Assembly (NCBI RefSeq): GCF_000767465.1 | Contig: NZ_CP009291.1 | Span: 1,567,501-1,631,500 of the forward strand | Direction: 5' to 3' | Source of the DNA: Novosphingobium pentaromativorans US6-1 | Lineage (GTDB): Bacteria > Pseudomonadota > Alphaproteobacteria > Sphingomonadales > Sphingomonadaceae | DNA: 64,000 nucleotides | Part shown: in pieces, positions 15,936 through 24,303 of the stretch | Layout: each line of letters opens with the position of its first letter | Numbering within the stretch: the stretch's first letter is position 1 | The notes under the pieces: model-generated | The model's input: only the letters and a program-made list of their open reading frames with translations | Databases searched by the model: none | What the model was told of the DNA's origin: nothing | Position numbers and translations under genes: made by a program

Positions 15936-16871
15936 TCAGGACCCGGGAGAGGTGCCCAAGGGGCCGCGACGATCAACCACGGTGATCCGGCGCGTCTTGG
16001 CATCGATCACCAGTCGTTCGGTGACGCCATTGCCCGGAAAGGCGACGACGTAACGCGGATTGAGCGAAAGCATCTGCTCGTTGCGCTTGAACCCGGCGCG
16101 GGCACCAAGTCGACGATCGAGCGAATAGGTCAGCTGCTGGACTTCGCGGCGCTCGGCCCAGCTCGCGGCGAGGCGATCGGCACCCTTGCCGTCACCACCA
16201 TGGACCAGGAAGAGATCGGGAACCACATCGCGAACCTTGTCCAGCGTCGCCCAGATGTTGTCCGCATAGGTGCGCGCGTCCTCAGCGCTCTCGAAGCTCT
16301 GGCGACCACCGGCGAAGACGATTGGAGTTCCCTCCGGGATGAGGGCATGACGACGGTTCTCGGCGCGTGCGCGGAGGAAATCGCGGGCATCGATCACAGC
16401 CGAAGTAAGGTGGCGCGAATGGCTCGTACGCGAGCCAGAAACAGGCTTCCACGAGGAACCGGTCTCGTCACGGTAAAGTGCTGCGGCAGTCTCGCGCATC
16501 TGCTCGAAGGCCAGCATGCTGGCCTCGGCGGCCTGCGCGCGCTCGACCTGCTCTTCCAGATTGCTCGAATGTACCTCGGATCCATCGGCAGATGCGAGGA
16601 GGACCCGGATCTCGTCGCTGGCCCGATCAAGTTGAGCCGACTTGCGGCTGGCTGCGCGGTGGAAGAGATTGACCACGCCCCAGGCAATGTCCTCGGCATC
16701 AGCTTCCAGGGCCGTGTCGGAAAACATCGCGAAGAGGTCGGACCATACGGCGCCAAGCGTCTGCTCGATCGCGTCCTCGCAGGGAAAGTCGGTTTCGTTA
16801 AATGGGGCCGGCCTGATGCTGAGGCCTGAAAGGTCAAGGCCGCTCAGCTGGTCGATGAAGCTGTCGTACAT
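15936..16871 (-). CDS. DUF2493 (YspA/SLOG-like) protein
   Basis: A 311-residue protein from the ATG at 16871 (MYDSFIDQLSGLDLSGLSIR). The N-terminal 180 residues are helical and acidic. The C-terminal third is a Rossmann-like DUF2493 domain, with IVFAGGRQSFESAEDA, DLFLVHGGDGKGADRLAASW and NPRYVVAFPGNGVTERL. SLOG domains bind nucleotides and some sense nucleotide signals; this subfamily is common on alphaproteobacterial plasmids and has no settled role. The leader can mask the ribosome site (see 16872-16946). Confidence 0.8.
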   Translation of the reverse strand: MYDSFIDQLSGLDLSGLSIRPAPFNETDFPCEDAIEQTLGAVWSDLFAMFSDTALEADAEDIAWGVVNLFHRAASRKSAQLDRASDEIRVLLASADGSEVHSSNLEEQVERAQAAEASMLAFEQMRETAAALYRDETGSSWKPVSGSRTSHSRHLTSAVIDARDFLRARAENRRHALIPEGTPIVFAGGRQSFESAEDARTYADNIWATLDKVRDVVPDLFLVHGGDGKGADRLAASWAERREVQQLTYSLDRRLGARAGFKRNEQMLSLNPRYVVAFPGNGVTERLVIDAKTRRITVVDRRGPLGTSPGS

Positions 16872-16946
16872 GGGGTGTCTCCTGATCGGTGGGACAAGGA
16901 GAGGAGGCACCGTTGCCTCGGCCCTGTCCGCCGGAGCCCGATCAGG
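16872..16946 (-). promoter_or_regulatory. DUF2493 leader with 9-bp SD-masking pairing
   Basis: Read on the minus strand, CCTGATCGG at the upstream end is the exact complement of CCGATCAGG, which includes the AGG of the ribosome site 15 bases before the ATG. Between them lies a TGTCCC block also seen in the ardC and strawberry-notch leaders. The arrangement suggests RNA-level control of translation. Confidence 0.5.
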
Positions 16947-17090
16947 GCCGGGAAAAGGGGCGAGACGCACCGCGTAGCGGGAAACCTGCGGCCCTAGGCT
17001 GGCGCGGGCAACACGGGCCGACGGGCCGCAGGTTGCGACGCGCCCCGACCGGCCCAGGGGCCTCTCCCGGCGGGCAGGGATGAGGCAAGA

Positions 17091-17531
17091 TCAGGAACCG
17101 ATGGCGCAAGCGGATCGGGAGCGCTCGAAGATCGCTTCGCCATTCGAGAACCGACCGACCATGCGCAGCTCGCCGAACAGGTCGATGAACCTTCCTGACA
17201 CCTGGGCGAGCCAGTGCCGTGCCCTTGCCGTTCTTGGGATGTAGAAATCCGCCTCCCAGTACTGGGAATCGTCGCGCTCGGCGAGCCAGATCGCGGCGAG
17301 CCCGCAATAGGTCGATATGCCGCAATCGGCGAAGCCGTTTCGCAGGAGGATGCGGTTCTCGCGGCCGCGCCATCCATCGAAGCGCTCGAAGGAAGGAAAG
17401 GCCGCCTTCGCGGTATCGATGATCTCATCGACGAGGCACTCGTAGGCCCAGTCGACATCTGCGTCTTCGCCGTCATCGAGCAGGCGAAAGGCAACCACGG
17501 AGCCGATCGGATAGCTGACGGAACGTCCCAT
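17091..17531 (-). CDS. Hypothetical protein of conjugative elements
   Basis: A 146-residue protein starting at the ATG at 17531 (MGRSVSYPIGSVVAFRLLDD), with a TGAGGAG ribosome site. It is soluble, with segments WAYECLVDEIIDTAKAAFPS and GFADCGISTYCGLAAIWLAE. It lies 11 bases after the ArdC gene on the same strand, so the two are probably co-transcribed. Similar proteins occur beside antirestriction genes in sphingomonad plasmids, but no domain name can be given. A link to antirestriction is only suggested by context. Confidence 0.65.
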   Translation of the reverse strand: MGRSVSYPIGSVVAFRLLDDGEDADVDWAYECLVDEIIDTAKAAFPSFERFDGWRGRENRILLRNGFADCGISTYCGLAAIWLAERDDSQYWEADFYIPRTARARHWLAQVSGRFIDLFGELRMVGRFSNGEAIFERSRSACAIGS

Positions 17532-17542
17532 CTCACTGCTCC

Positions 17543-18472
17543 TCAGGCCGCGTCAGCAAGGTCGATATCGTCCTCGCTTTCGCAGGATTGGTGACCTCCA
17601 AGGTCAAGCAACAGGCTGGCCGCTTCTTCGGCCTTGGCCGCAGCGGTCAGGATCGCGCGCTCGTCAGATTTGAGGATCTTGAGCCAGGACGCGATGTAGC
17701 TGGCGTGATGGTCGAGGTGGGTGACCGGAAGACCCAGCTCAGCGCCGAGGATGGCCGAGGACAGCTCGGCGATCAGTTCTTCGGCAGCATAAGCATCGCT
17801 GCCGAAACGGTTCTTGAGATCGCGGTCGAGCCGAGAAGAATGACCCGTCCAGTGCGACAGCTCGTGTGCGAGCGTCGCATAGTAGTGGTCGTAGGCTTCG
17901 AAGAGTTCGGCTGGCGGCATGGTGACCCGGTCCCGCAGCGGCTCATAGTAGGCCTGCGCACCATGGTGGCGCAGGTCTGCGCCGATATCGGCGAAGAAGG
18001 CATCAAGTCGGTCTTCGCGTCCTTGGGGCTCAAGCGCGGCAACCAGCGGCTTGGGATGGTAGAATGCAGGGAGGCCATCGCACTGATCCGCGTTGAACAC
18101 GGCATAGGCCTTGAGCACGCGCCGGTTCTCGGTGTCTGCTTCGCCTTCGGCGTTCTCGACCTCCTTGATGTAGCTCTTGTAGAAGATCGCGATGGTCGAT
18201 TTCTCACCCTTGCGGACCTGTCCGCCGAGCACCTGGCACTGGCGATAGGTCATCCAGTAGGGCGAGGCGTAGCCACAGCCGTCGGCCACCATCCAAAGCC
18301 AGAAGGTGTTCATGCCGCGATATGGTGTCCCGCAGGAACGTAACGGCCGCGAGACTGGCACACCGCGCCACGGCTTGACCCAGGGCTTTGTGCCTTGCTC
18401 GAGCTTCTCGATAATTGCGGCAGTGATGCGCTGGGCTGGCGAAGTCGATGCAGTGCGGCGGGACTTGGTCAT
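17543..18472 (-). CDS. ardC: ArdC-like antirestriction protein with zincin domain
   Basis: A 309-residue protein from the ATG at 18472 (MTKSRRTASTSPAQRITAAI). The N-terminal half is the ArdC ssDNA-binding domain (LEQGTKPWVKPWRG, PYRGMNTFWLW, QVRKGEKSTIAIFYK). The C-terminal half is a polyvalent-type metallopeptidase with HELSH at 203-207 and a downstream AAEELIAELSS supplying the third ligand. ArdC proteins protect incoming conjugative DNA from restriction and are made early in the recipient. Its leader contains a strong hairpin covering the ribosome site. Confidence 0.9.
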   Translation of the reverse strand: MTKSRRTASTSPAQRITAAIIEKLEQGTKPWVKPWRGVPVSRPLRSCGTPYRGMNTFWLWMVADGCGYASPYWMTYRQCQVLGGQVRKGEKSTIAIFYKSYIKEVENAEGEADTENRRVLKAYAVFNADQCDGLPAFYHPKPLVAALEPQGREDRLDAFFADIGADLRHHGAQAYYEPLRDRVTMPPAELFEAYDHYYATLAHELSHWTGHSSRLDRDLKNRFGSDAYAAEELIAELSSAILGAELGLPVTHLDHHASYIASWLKILKSDERAILTAAAKAEEAASLLLDLGGHQSCESEDDIDLADAA

Positions 18473-18543
18473 GGGAGGTCTCCTGATGGCCGGGACAGAC
18501 ATGTCCCGGTTCAGGAAATTAAAAGCTCCCTCCTCTCTCCTTA
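18473..18543 (-). promoter_or_regulatory. ardC leader hairpin masking the ribosome site
   Basis: On the minus strand, TCCTGA pairs with TCAGGA (which holds the AGGAG ribosome site), and inside this lies a perfect 8-bp stem CCGGGACA/TGTCCCGG (18490-18509). A purine-rich block GGAGAGAGGAGGGAG precedes the fold. The same order of elements occurs upstream of the strawberry-notch gene (24224-24303). Confidence 0.55.
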
Positions 18544-18728
18544 GAAACACGACGGTTATGTGCCCCGTAAGTCGCCAATCAGTGGACTCGACAACGAAAC
18601 TGAAATCCGACGTCAGATTATGCCTCTGCGAAGCCTATCGTTTTCCTTGGCCTGCCATTTCGAGTTTGACTTATTGAAGATTGAAAAATGTGGAATTTCA
18701 GGCCATCAAATCGCCTCTGGGAGGCGGC

Positions 18729-19796
18729 ATGAGTTTAGCAACAGATCTGGTCAGCAAGCCCCCGCGTGAGAGGGGAGCGACCGGAGGCCGGTACGATTTT
18801 CAAACAATGTGGGGATTGGCGCTGCTGTTCCAGCAGCATGGGACCAATGACGACTATGCGATCGTCTTCGAGTTTCACGACGATATTGCATTGCTCGATA
18901 GCGCAAGCAATCCCACAAATGTTCGTTTCTACCAAGTCAAATCCAAGGCCACCAACGGCGGTTGGACTCTTACTGCGCTTCTTAAACGGGAGAAGTTGAA
19001 GACCAAAGGAGGCACTAAGGAAAAGCCTTCGTTCATCGACAAGATGTTCGATAATGTCGATAAGTTTCCGGACGCGGTCCTTTCTGCCGATTTCGTTTCA
19101 AACCAGCTTTGCGGATTCAACGCCGGCAAAACTTCCTTTCGCCTGAACGAATGCGAGCCTAGCCATTTCAAGAAGATCGTCGCATCGATCCAGGAGGCTT
19201 ACCCGAGAGCTACCGAGGCCCAGGTCGGGCTGCTCGGATTTCAACGTACCGATCTCAGCCTTGGAGACGTGGTCTCCCACACAAAGGGTAAGCTGCAGAC
19301 CTTCATCGCGGAGCAGCTCGGTTCGGTTTGGTTCAGTCCCGAGGCCGTTTACCAAGCGATCGCCGATGAATGCCGCAGGAAAGCAAATTTCTCTGGTGAC
19401 ACTACTTCCCTCCAGCTGGCTATCAAGGAAAAGGGGCTGACCAAGGACAATGTTCAGGAATGGCTGGATGCCATCCAGAGCAACAGCCGATCTCCGGATT
19501 GGGGAACGATCGCGCCGAGCCTCACCTATCCCTTCACGGACCAGCTTCGCATCAGCCAGGAATATGCGGTTTATCGTGCTGCCGCGCTGAACTCGGCCGA
19601 CGGCGCTGTCCAGCGCATCCGCATGAAGATCGCAGAAGCACTGCCGACCGTCATAGATGACGCAACGCTTAGTCTCGTCGACATGGTCGAGACGCTTTAC
19701 CTTCATGCAGAAGAGATCGGGAAGAAGTACCTTTCACCATTTAGTCCCTCAAGACTGAAGGCGATGATAATATATGAAATATACACGCATCATTAA
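18729..19796 (+). CDS. lmuA: Lamassu LmuA-like effector with DUF4297/Cap4-type nuclease domain
   Basis: A 355-residue protein from the ATG at 18729, chosen because GGGAGG precedes it; an upstream ATG at 18681 lacks such a site. The N-terminal about 200 residues match the DUF4297 dsDNA-nuclease pattern: RGATGGRYDFQTMWGLALL, acidic D51-D52 (FEFHDDIALLD) and Q69-V70-K71 (FYQVKSK), the D...QxK core of a PD-(D/E)xK fold. The C-terminal 150 residues are helical and probably contact the ATPase. Paired with the SMC-like gene 47 bases downstream, this fits Lamassu/ABC-3C. On activation it should cut DNA. Confidence 0.75.
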   Translation: MSLATDLVSKPPRERGATGGRYDFQTMWGLALLFQQHGTNDDYAIVFEFHDDIALLDSASNPTNVRFYQVKSKATNGGWTLTALLKREKLKTKGGTKEKPSFIDKMFDNVDKFPDAVLSADFVSNQLCGFNAGKTSFRLNECEPSHFKKIVASIQEAYPRATEAQVGLLGFQRTDLSLGDVVSHTKGKLQTFIAEQLGSVWFSPEAVYQAIADECRRKANFSGDTTSLQLAIKEKGLTKDNVQEWLDAIQSNSRSPDWGTIAPSLTYPFTDQLRISQEYAVYRAAALNSADGAVQRIRMKIAEALPTVIDDATLSLVDMVETLYLHAEEIGKKYLSPFSPSRLKAMIIYEIYTHH

Positions 19797-19843
19797 AGCC
19801 GAGCGGTACAAGCGATTAGTTAGAAGCCTCAGAAAGAAATCTC

Positions 19844-21553
19844 ATGAAAAACTTGAAGTTGCGAAGGCTTCTTCTACTCTCTCGCCTCGAGGGGAAGGCG
19901 AGGCAGGAGAAGTTTGACGAATGCACGACGGTGGTGTTCGGCGAGAACGACACCGGGAAATCGCATCTCATCAAGTCCATCTATGGCGCATTCGGGGCAG
20001 ATGCCTCGGTCGTGAACGAGAAATGGATCAAGGCATCTGTCGCCACGATGCTCGAATTCTCCGTGGATGGTGCAATCTACTCGATCATTCGGTTCGATAA
20101 TCAGTTCGCTTTGTTCGATGCTGCAGATGATCTGATCTGGACGGGAACGTCGCTAATGAAGGAGGTCGGTCCGAAGATTGCCGAACTGCTCGACTTCACC
20201 ATTCAGTTGACCACCAAGTCCAACGATCTTGTGGTTCCGCCGCCGCAATTCTGCTTCCTTCCATTTTATCAGGACCAGGACCGGGGCTGGGATGACAGCT
20301 GGAGCTCGTTCAAGAGCCTCGCCATGATTCCCAATTTCAAGAAGAGCATCCTCGAATATCACACCGGGATTCGTCCAAGGGAATATTACAGCGCCCAGGC
20401 GCAGCGGGCGGATGCGCAGCGAGAGCAGAACGAGCTCAAGGCCGAGCGGCGCGCACTAGACCGGGCGACCGTGCGACTGCGAAACGGGCGTTCGCCGGTG
20501 ACAACAACCTTCTCGCCGGAGTTGTTTGGGAGCCAGATCGAACAATTGCTGGCGGAGCTGAATGAGCTTCGCACCATCTATGAGGGCGTGAAGCACAAAA
20601 TATCCGAACTCCAATCTCGGCGGGCTGTACTTGTGGAGGAAATTGAGATCGCTCGCACTGCTTTGGCGGAGCTCGATGCGGATGTGAAATTCACCCAGAA
20701 CTTGTCGGATGCACAAGTCATATGCCCTACTTGCAATACCGTGCACGAAAACGATTTCGCGAACCGCTTCAACCTCATCAGTGACGCGGATGCGTGCAGG
20801 GGGTTCCTTGCAAGCGCGCGGCACTCATTGGTCGAAGTTGAGGCCGATATCGCGCGCCAGATGCAATCGCTGCATTCGTATGACGACCGGATAAAGCGAA
20901 TCGACGCGCTACTGGAAGAGAGGCGTGGCGAAGTAAAGCTCCGCGACATGCTCAAGGATGAGAGCGAACGCGTCGTCGACGCCACGATCGCGGCAGAGCG
21001 TGCCGTGATCGACGAAGGCATAATCAAATGGCAGGCTAGGGAGGATGAGGCCCTAAAAACGATGAAGGCGCATAGCAGCGCCAAACGCAAGGCTGAGATC
21101 GTTGCCTTCTACACCAAGAAGCTCAGTGCTTTCGCTGTAGAGCTCGGCGTGACGTTCGGAGCCGCTGCCAAGAAGAGTGTCTCGCCCAAGATAAATGAGA
21201 CCGGCAGCTACGGCCCGAGAGCCATTCTAGCCTATCATTTCGCCCTGCTACATACGATTCGCGAATTCACCACCTCCTGTCTGTGCCCGATTATCCTAGA
21301 TACTCCGCTACAGCAGGACCAAGACGATACAAACGCCGCCGCCATAATTGGCTTTGCTCTCAAGAACAGACCGCGCGACATGCAGCTAGTCCTTGGCACG
21401 GTCTCGCTACACGGCGCCGAATATGGCGGGCATGTCATTAACCCACTGGTGAAGGAGTCATTGCTTCGCAGTGAGGAGTTCGACACCGTCAACACTTACA
21501 TGCGACCATTCATCAATAAGATGCTTGGCCAAGATCAGGGAGAGCTTATCTAG
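19844..21553 (+). CDS. lmuB: Lamassu LmuB-like SMC/Rad50-type ATPase with zinc hook
   Basis: A 569-residue protein. Walker A is GENDTGKS (33-40), followed by two coiled-coil arms around a CPTC zinc hook (294-297, VICPTCNTVHEN). A degenerate signature (GSYGPRAILAYHFALL, about 454-469) and Walker B CPIILDTP (481-488) close the ATPase head. This is a short Rad50/SMC architecture as in LmuB and the ABC-3C ATPases, which sense DNA ends or structures and license the partner nuclease. There is no room for an LmuC middle component between it and lmuA. A terminal stretch of 175 noncoding bases follows. Confidence 0.8.
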   Translation: MKNLKLRRLLLLSRLEGKARQEKFDECTTVVFGENDTGKSHLIKSIYGAFGADASVVNEKWIKASVATMLEFSVDGAIYSIIRFDNQFALFDAADDLIWTGTSLMKEVGPKIAELLDFTIQLTTKSNDLVVPPPQFCFLPFYQDQDRGWDDSWSSFKSLAMIPNFKKSILEYHTGIRPREYYSAQAQRADAQREQNELKAERRALDRATVRLRNGRSPVTTTFSPELFGSQIEQLLAELNELRTIYEGVKHKISELQSRRAVLVEEIEIARTALAELDADVKFTQNLSDAQVICPTCNTVHENDFANRFNLISDADACRGFLASARHSLVEVEADIARQMQSLHSYDDRIKRIDALLEERRGEVKLRDMLKDESERVVDATIAAERAVIDEGIIKWQAREDEALKTMKAHSSAKRKAEIVAFYTKKLSAFAVELGVTFGAAAKKSVSPKINETGSYGPRAILAYHFALLHTIREFTTSCLCPIILDTPLQQDQDDTNAAAIIGFALKNRPRDMQLVLGTVSLHGAEYGGHVINPLVKESLLRSEEFDTVNTYMRPFINKMLGQDQGELI

Positions 21554-21728
21554 ACTTCGGTTTCTGATTCCGAAGGCAGTGTCGTAGGCAGCTGATTTGG
21601 GCCTGGTTTAGTGATGTCGTCCTCCAATCCCGTGAGTCGGCGTCCGGCCCAATATGCTGTATGGGAAAGGCGGCCCGTCCCGAAAGGGACGGACCGCCCG
21701 CCGAGTGACCTGGACCTGTCAGGAGGGG

Positions 21729-22406
21729 TCAGGCAGCCTGCTCGGCAATCTCTTCAGTTTCTTCGGCGTTGACCGCCTCGTCTCCTTCGTGGTCGGCCAA
21801 TTCGCCTTCTTCGGAACCGGCGAAACGCATCATCGGTGGAACCCAAGCCTGCGCAAGTTCCTTGACCTCGGCCTCGCCGATGAAGTTGCCGGAGAAGATG
21901 CGCTCGGCAGCGCTCGCCAGTTCGGCCTTCTTGGAGGCAGCGTAGCGACTGACCAGTTCCGGACCGCCGGCGGCGTCGAGTGCTTCGATCGTGCGGGCCT
22001 TGGCCACCCGGTCAAAGTAATTCGCCGCCGTGGGACGCCACCAATGCGCGGTCTCAATGTCGAGCAGTGCGCCGAGCGCCTCGTGCATCGGCACCGAGCG
22101 CTCGCCTTCGCAGGCAAGGCTGGCGACAAGCGTGCGAGAGACGACATGGCCAAGCCAGGCCGAGCGCGCCTCGTCTGACAGTGCCCGGAATCTCGCAAAC
22201 CGATCGACATCGCATTCTTCCGAGCGCCAGCTTTCATCGAGCGACCCGGCGAATTCGGCTAGGGCAGCGCTCGCCGGTGCATCCTTGGCCTCGAACCCAG
22301 TAACCGGGCCGGAAGCGACAGAGCCGACCAGCGTCGACGCTTTCTTGGCGCGCCAGTCATGTCCATCGGCATCGGCAAGCGTGAAGACCATGAAGTCGAG
22401 CGCCAA
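21729..22406 (-). pseudogene. C-terminal remnant of a ParB-like partition protein
   Basis: The frame reads as the C-terminal domain of plasmid-type ParB/RepB proteins: ALDFMVFTLADADGHDW, RFARFRALSDEARSAWLGHV, WWRPTAANYFDRVAKARTIE and SAAERIFSGNFIGEAEVKEL. The N-terminal nuclease/HTH parts are gone. The frame continues upstream of the TTG at 22406 only for a few codons before it runs into the truncated strawberry-notch gene in another frame. This is a deletion product. Any translation from the TTG would give 225 residues of uncertain use. Confidence 0.7.
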
Positions 22407-24223
22407 TGCCGGACCTTGCCGCGGGTTGAGGAGCCCCCAAGCGCATTGGCCATCGCGTGGGCTTCGTCGAACGCGATCACGCCGTCGTAATCCTCGCCGG
22501 CCCAGGCAAGGATCTGGTCAAGCCGCGTATCCTCGGCGCGGCCCGAGCGCAGCGTCGGATAGGTGACGAAGAGGATGCCTTCGGGCATCGTTACGGGGTG
22601 GCCGAGTTTCCAGCGTGAGAGCGGCTGGAGATCGAGCGGTAGACCGCCAAGCGCTTCCCAGTCGCGTCGCGCATCTTCCAGCAGCGCCTCGTTTTTGGTG
22701 ATCCAGACATGCCGGCGTTCGCCTGCGAGCCAGCGGTCCATGATGACCGCGGCGATCTGCCGTCCCTTGCCCGCTCCGGTTCCGTCGCCAAGGAAGAAGC
22801 CTTGGCGGTAGGCGTGCCCATCCCTGGACAATTCGAGCGAGGTGCCTTCTTGGCTGACCTTGAATTGACCCGGAAGATCGCGTGCGAATGCCTGGGCAGC
22901 GTAGACCAGCGTCTCGCATTGCGCTTCGGACAGAAGGCCGTCGGCCTGCCAACAAGCGGGAAGACGCGGTACAACATCCGGCTGGGGCGCCGCGACCGAG
23001 CCCATGGCGACCGATTCGACGAGCGGAGTGGGATGGATCGGCGCGTCCTCGAACACGATGCGGCTGGGGCGGTAAGGCAGGTAGATGCCTGCCTGTTCAG
23101 GCACCGGCGCGGGGTCGGCCAAGATCGAATAGGTGAGGTCGATCGCATTTGCTGTGGCTGCTGGTGTCGCGGCGAACGGCGCCACCGGCCGGACCGGCGC
23201 GCGATGTGCTGACGTCTTGCCAACGAGGCAGACTGGCTTGCCGACTGGCAGGCGATGGATGTTGGCGGAGATCTGTACGCGTGGCGGAAGCGCGTTGAGC
23301 AGCTCGTGGATCGCGATCAGGTCGCAGGTATCTCCGGTGATCGCCGACGAGGGCGCAGTCGATACCTTGTCGATCACGACCAGGCGAACGGCAATCCCCG
23401 TCCCTGTCCGGCGAAACATCTGCTCCAAGCGGACATTGAGCAGGAGCGACGCTTCGTCCTGCGCTTTGGCGAACTTGGAAGCATCAAAACCGTCGGGCAT
23501 GATCGCGACGATCCTCGCCCCATTCGCAGCCGCTCGCATCGCACCGCGCAGGTGACGCATAGCGGTCTCGCCGTCCTTGCCGCGTTCATGGCTCTGAGCG
23601 AATGGCGGGTTCGTTAGCACGACCGATGGAACCGGGCCGCGATGCAAGTCGGCGATCAGTTCCCCGTCGTGCGCAGTGATCGTGGCCGCGGGGAAGATGT
23701 GGACCAGGCTGCCTCGTCTTGCCGGATCTATCTCGTTGAGGAGCAGCGAGGCCTTCCAGACGCTGCCCCATAGGGCAAGCGCACCATTGCCGGCTGATGG
23801 TTCGAGGAGTGTGTCTTGCACGCAGACAGCTGCGGCCTTCGCCATCAGCCAGGCCAGCATTGGCGGGGTAGAGAACTGCTGGAACTCGACCTGTGCTTCG
23901 CTGCGCACGTGCCGCGGCGGCAAGGCTGCTTTGAGCCAGTCGAACCGCGCTTCGGCTTCGTGTACGTTCGTCGCCAGATCGATGCGTGAGGACTCTCGCA
24001 GCCAGAGCAGTGCGCCGATCTCGACCGCGTTGTTGTAGTCGTCGATAGTCCAGGCGCTTCCCCAGTCCATGACGCCGGTTTCCTCGGCGAACAGGCCGGC
24101 GATTTCGGCACGGGTAAGGTGACGTCCCGAAGCGAGAAGCTCGGCAACTCGGGTGCCAATGGCGCAAGCCAATGGGACTGACAACAACTGCTCGCCAGCT
24201 GGAAACAGGTCTGATTGAAACAT
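22259..24223 (-). pseudogene. Truncated strawberry-notch-like methyltransferase/helicase
   Basis: The intact family protein is much longer (recalled as about 1400 residues). From the ATG at 24223 (MFQSDLFPAGEQ) the frame has a DNA-methyltransferase-like part (LLEPSAGNGALALWGSV, VVLTNPPFAQSHERGKDG) and the front of the SBNO helicase (FFLGDGTGAGKGRQIAAV Walker A, DGVIAFDEAHAMANALGG Walker B). After about residue 605 (RGKV, near 22415) homology-like sequence stops and about 50 residues of Arg/Ser/Pro-rich frame-shifted sequence follow to 22259. The helicase C-terminal two-thirds is absent, so the protein is probably inactive as a translocase. Confidence 0.8.
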
Positions 24224-24303
24224 GGCAATTCGTCCTCCTGATGAAGGCATCGGGACAGGCCCTCTGCCGGATCAGGAATTCGAGAAGCTCTCTCTCCTCT
24301 ACC
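24224..24303 (-). promoter_or_regulatory. Strawberry-notch gene leader with SD-masking pairing
   Basis: On the minus strand TCCTGAT is the complement of ATCAGGA, which overlaps the AGGAGG ribosome site. Between them is CTGTCCCG, and a GAGGAGAGAGAGCTT block precedes the fold. These elements occur in the same order in the ardC leader. The region also overlaps the end of the primase gene. Confidence 0.5.

Noticed and set aside
19797..19843. Possible LmuC middle component
   Set aside because: The gap between the two genes is only 47 bases; nothing of the needed size fits.
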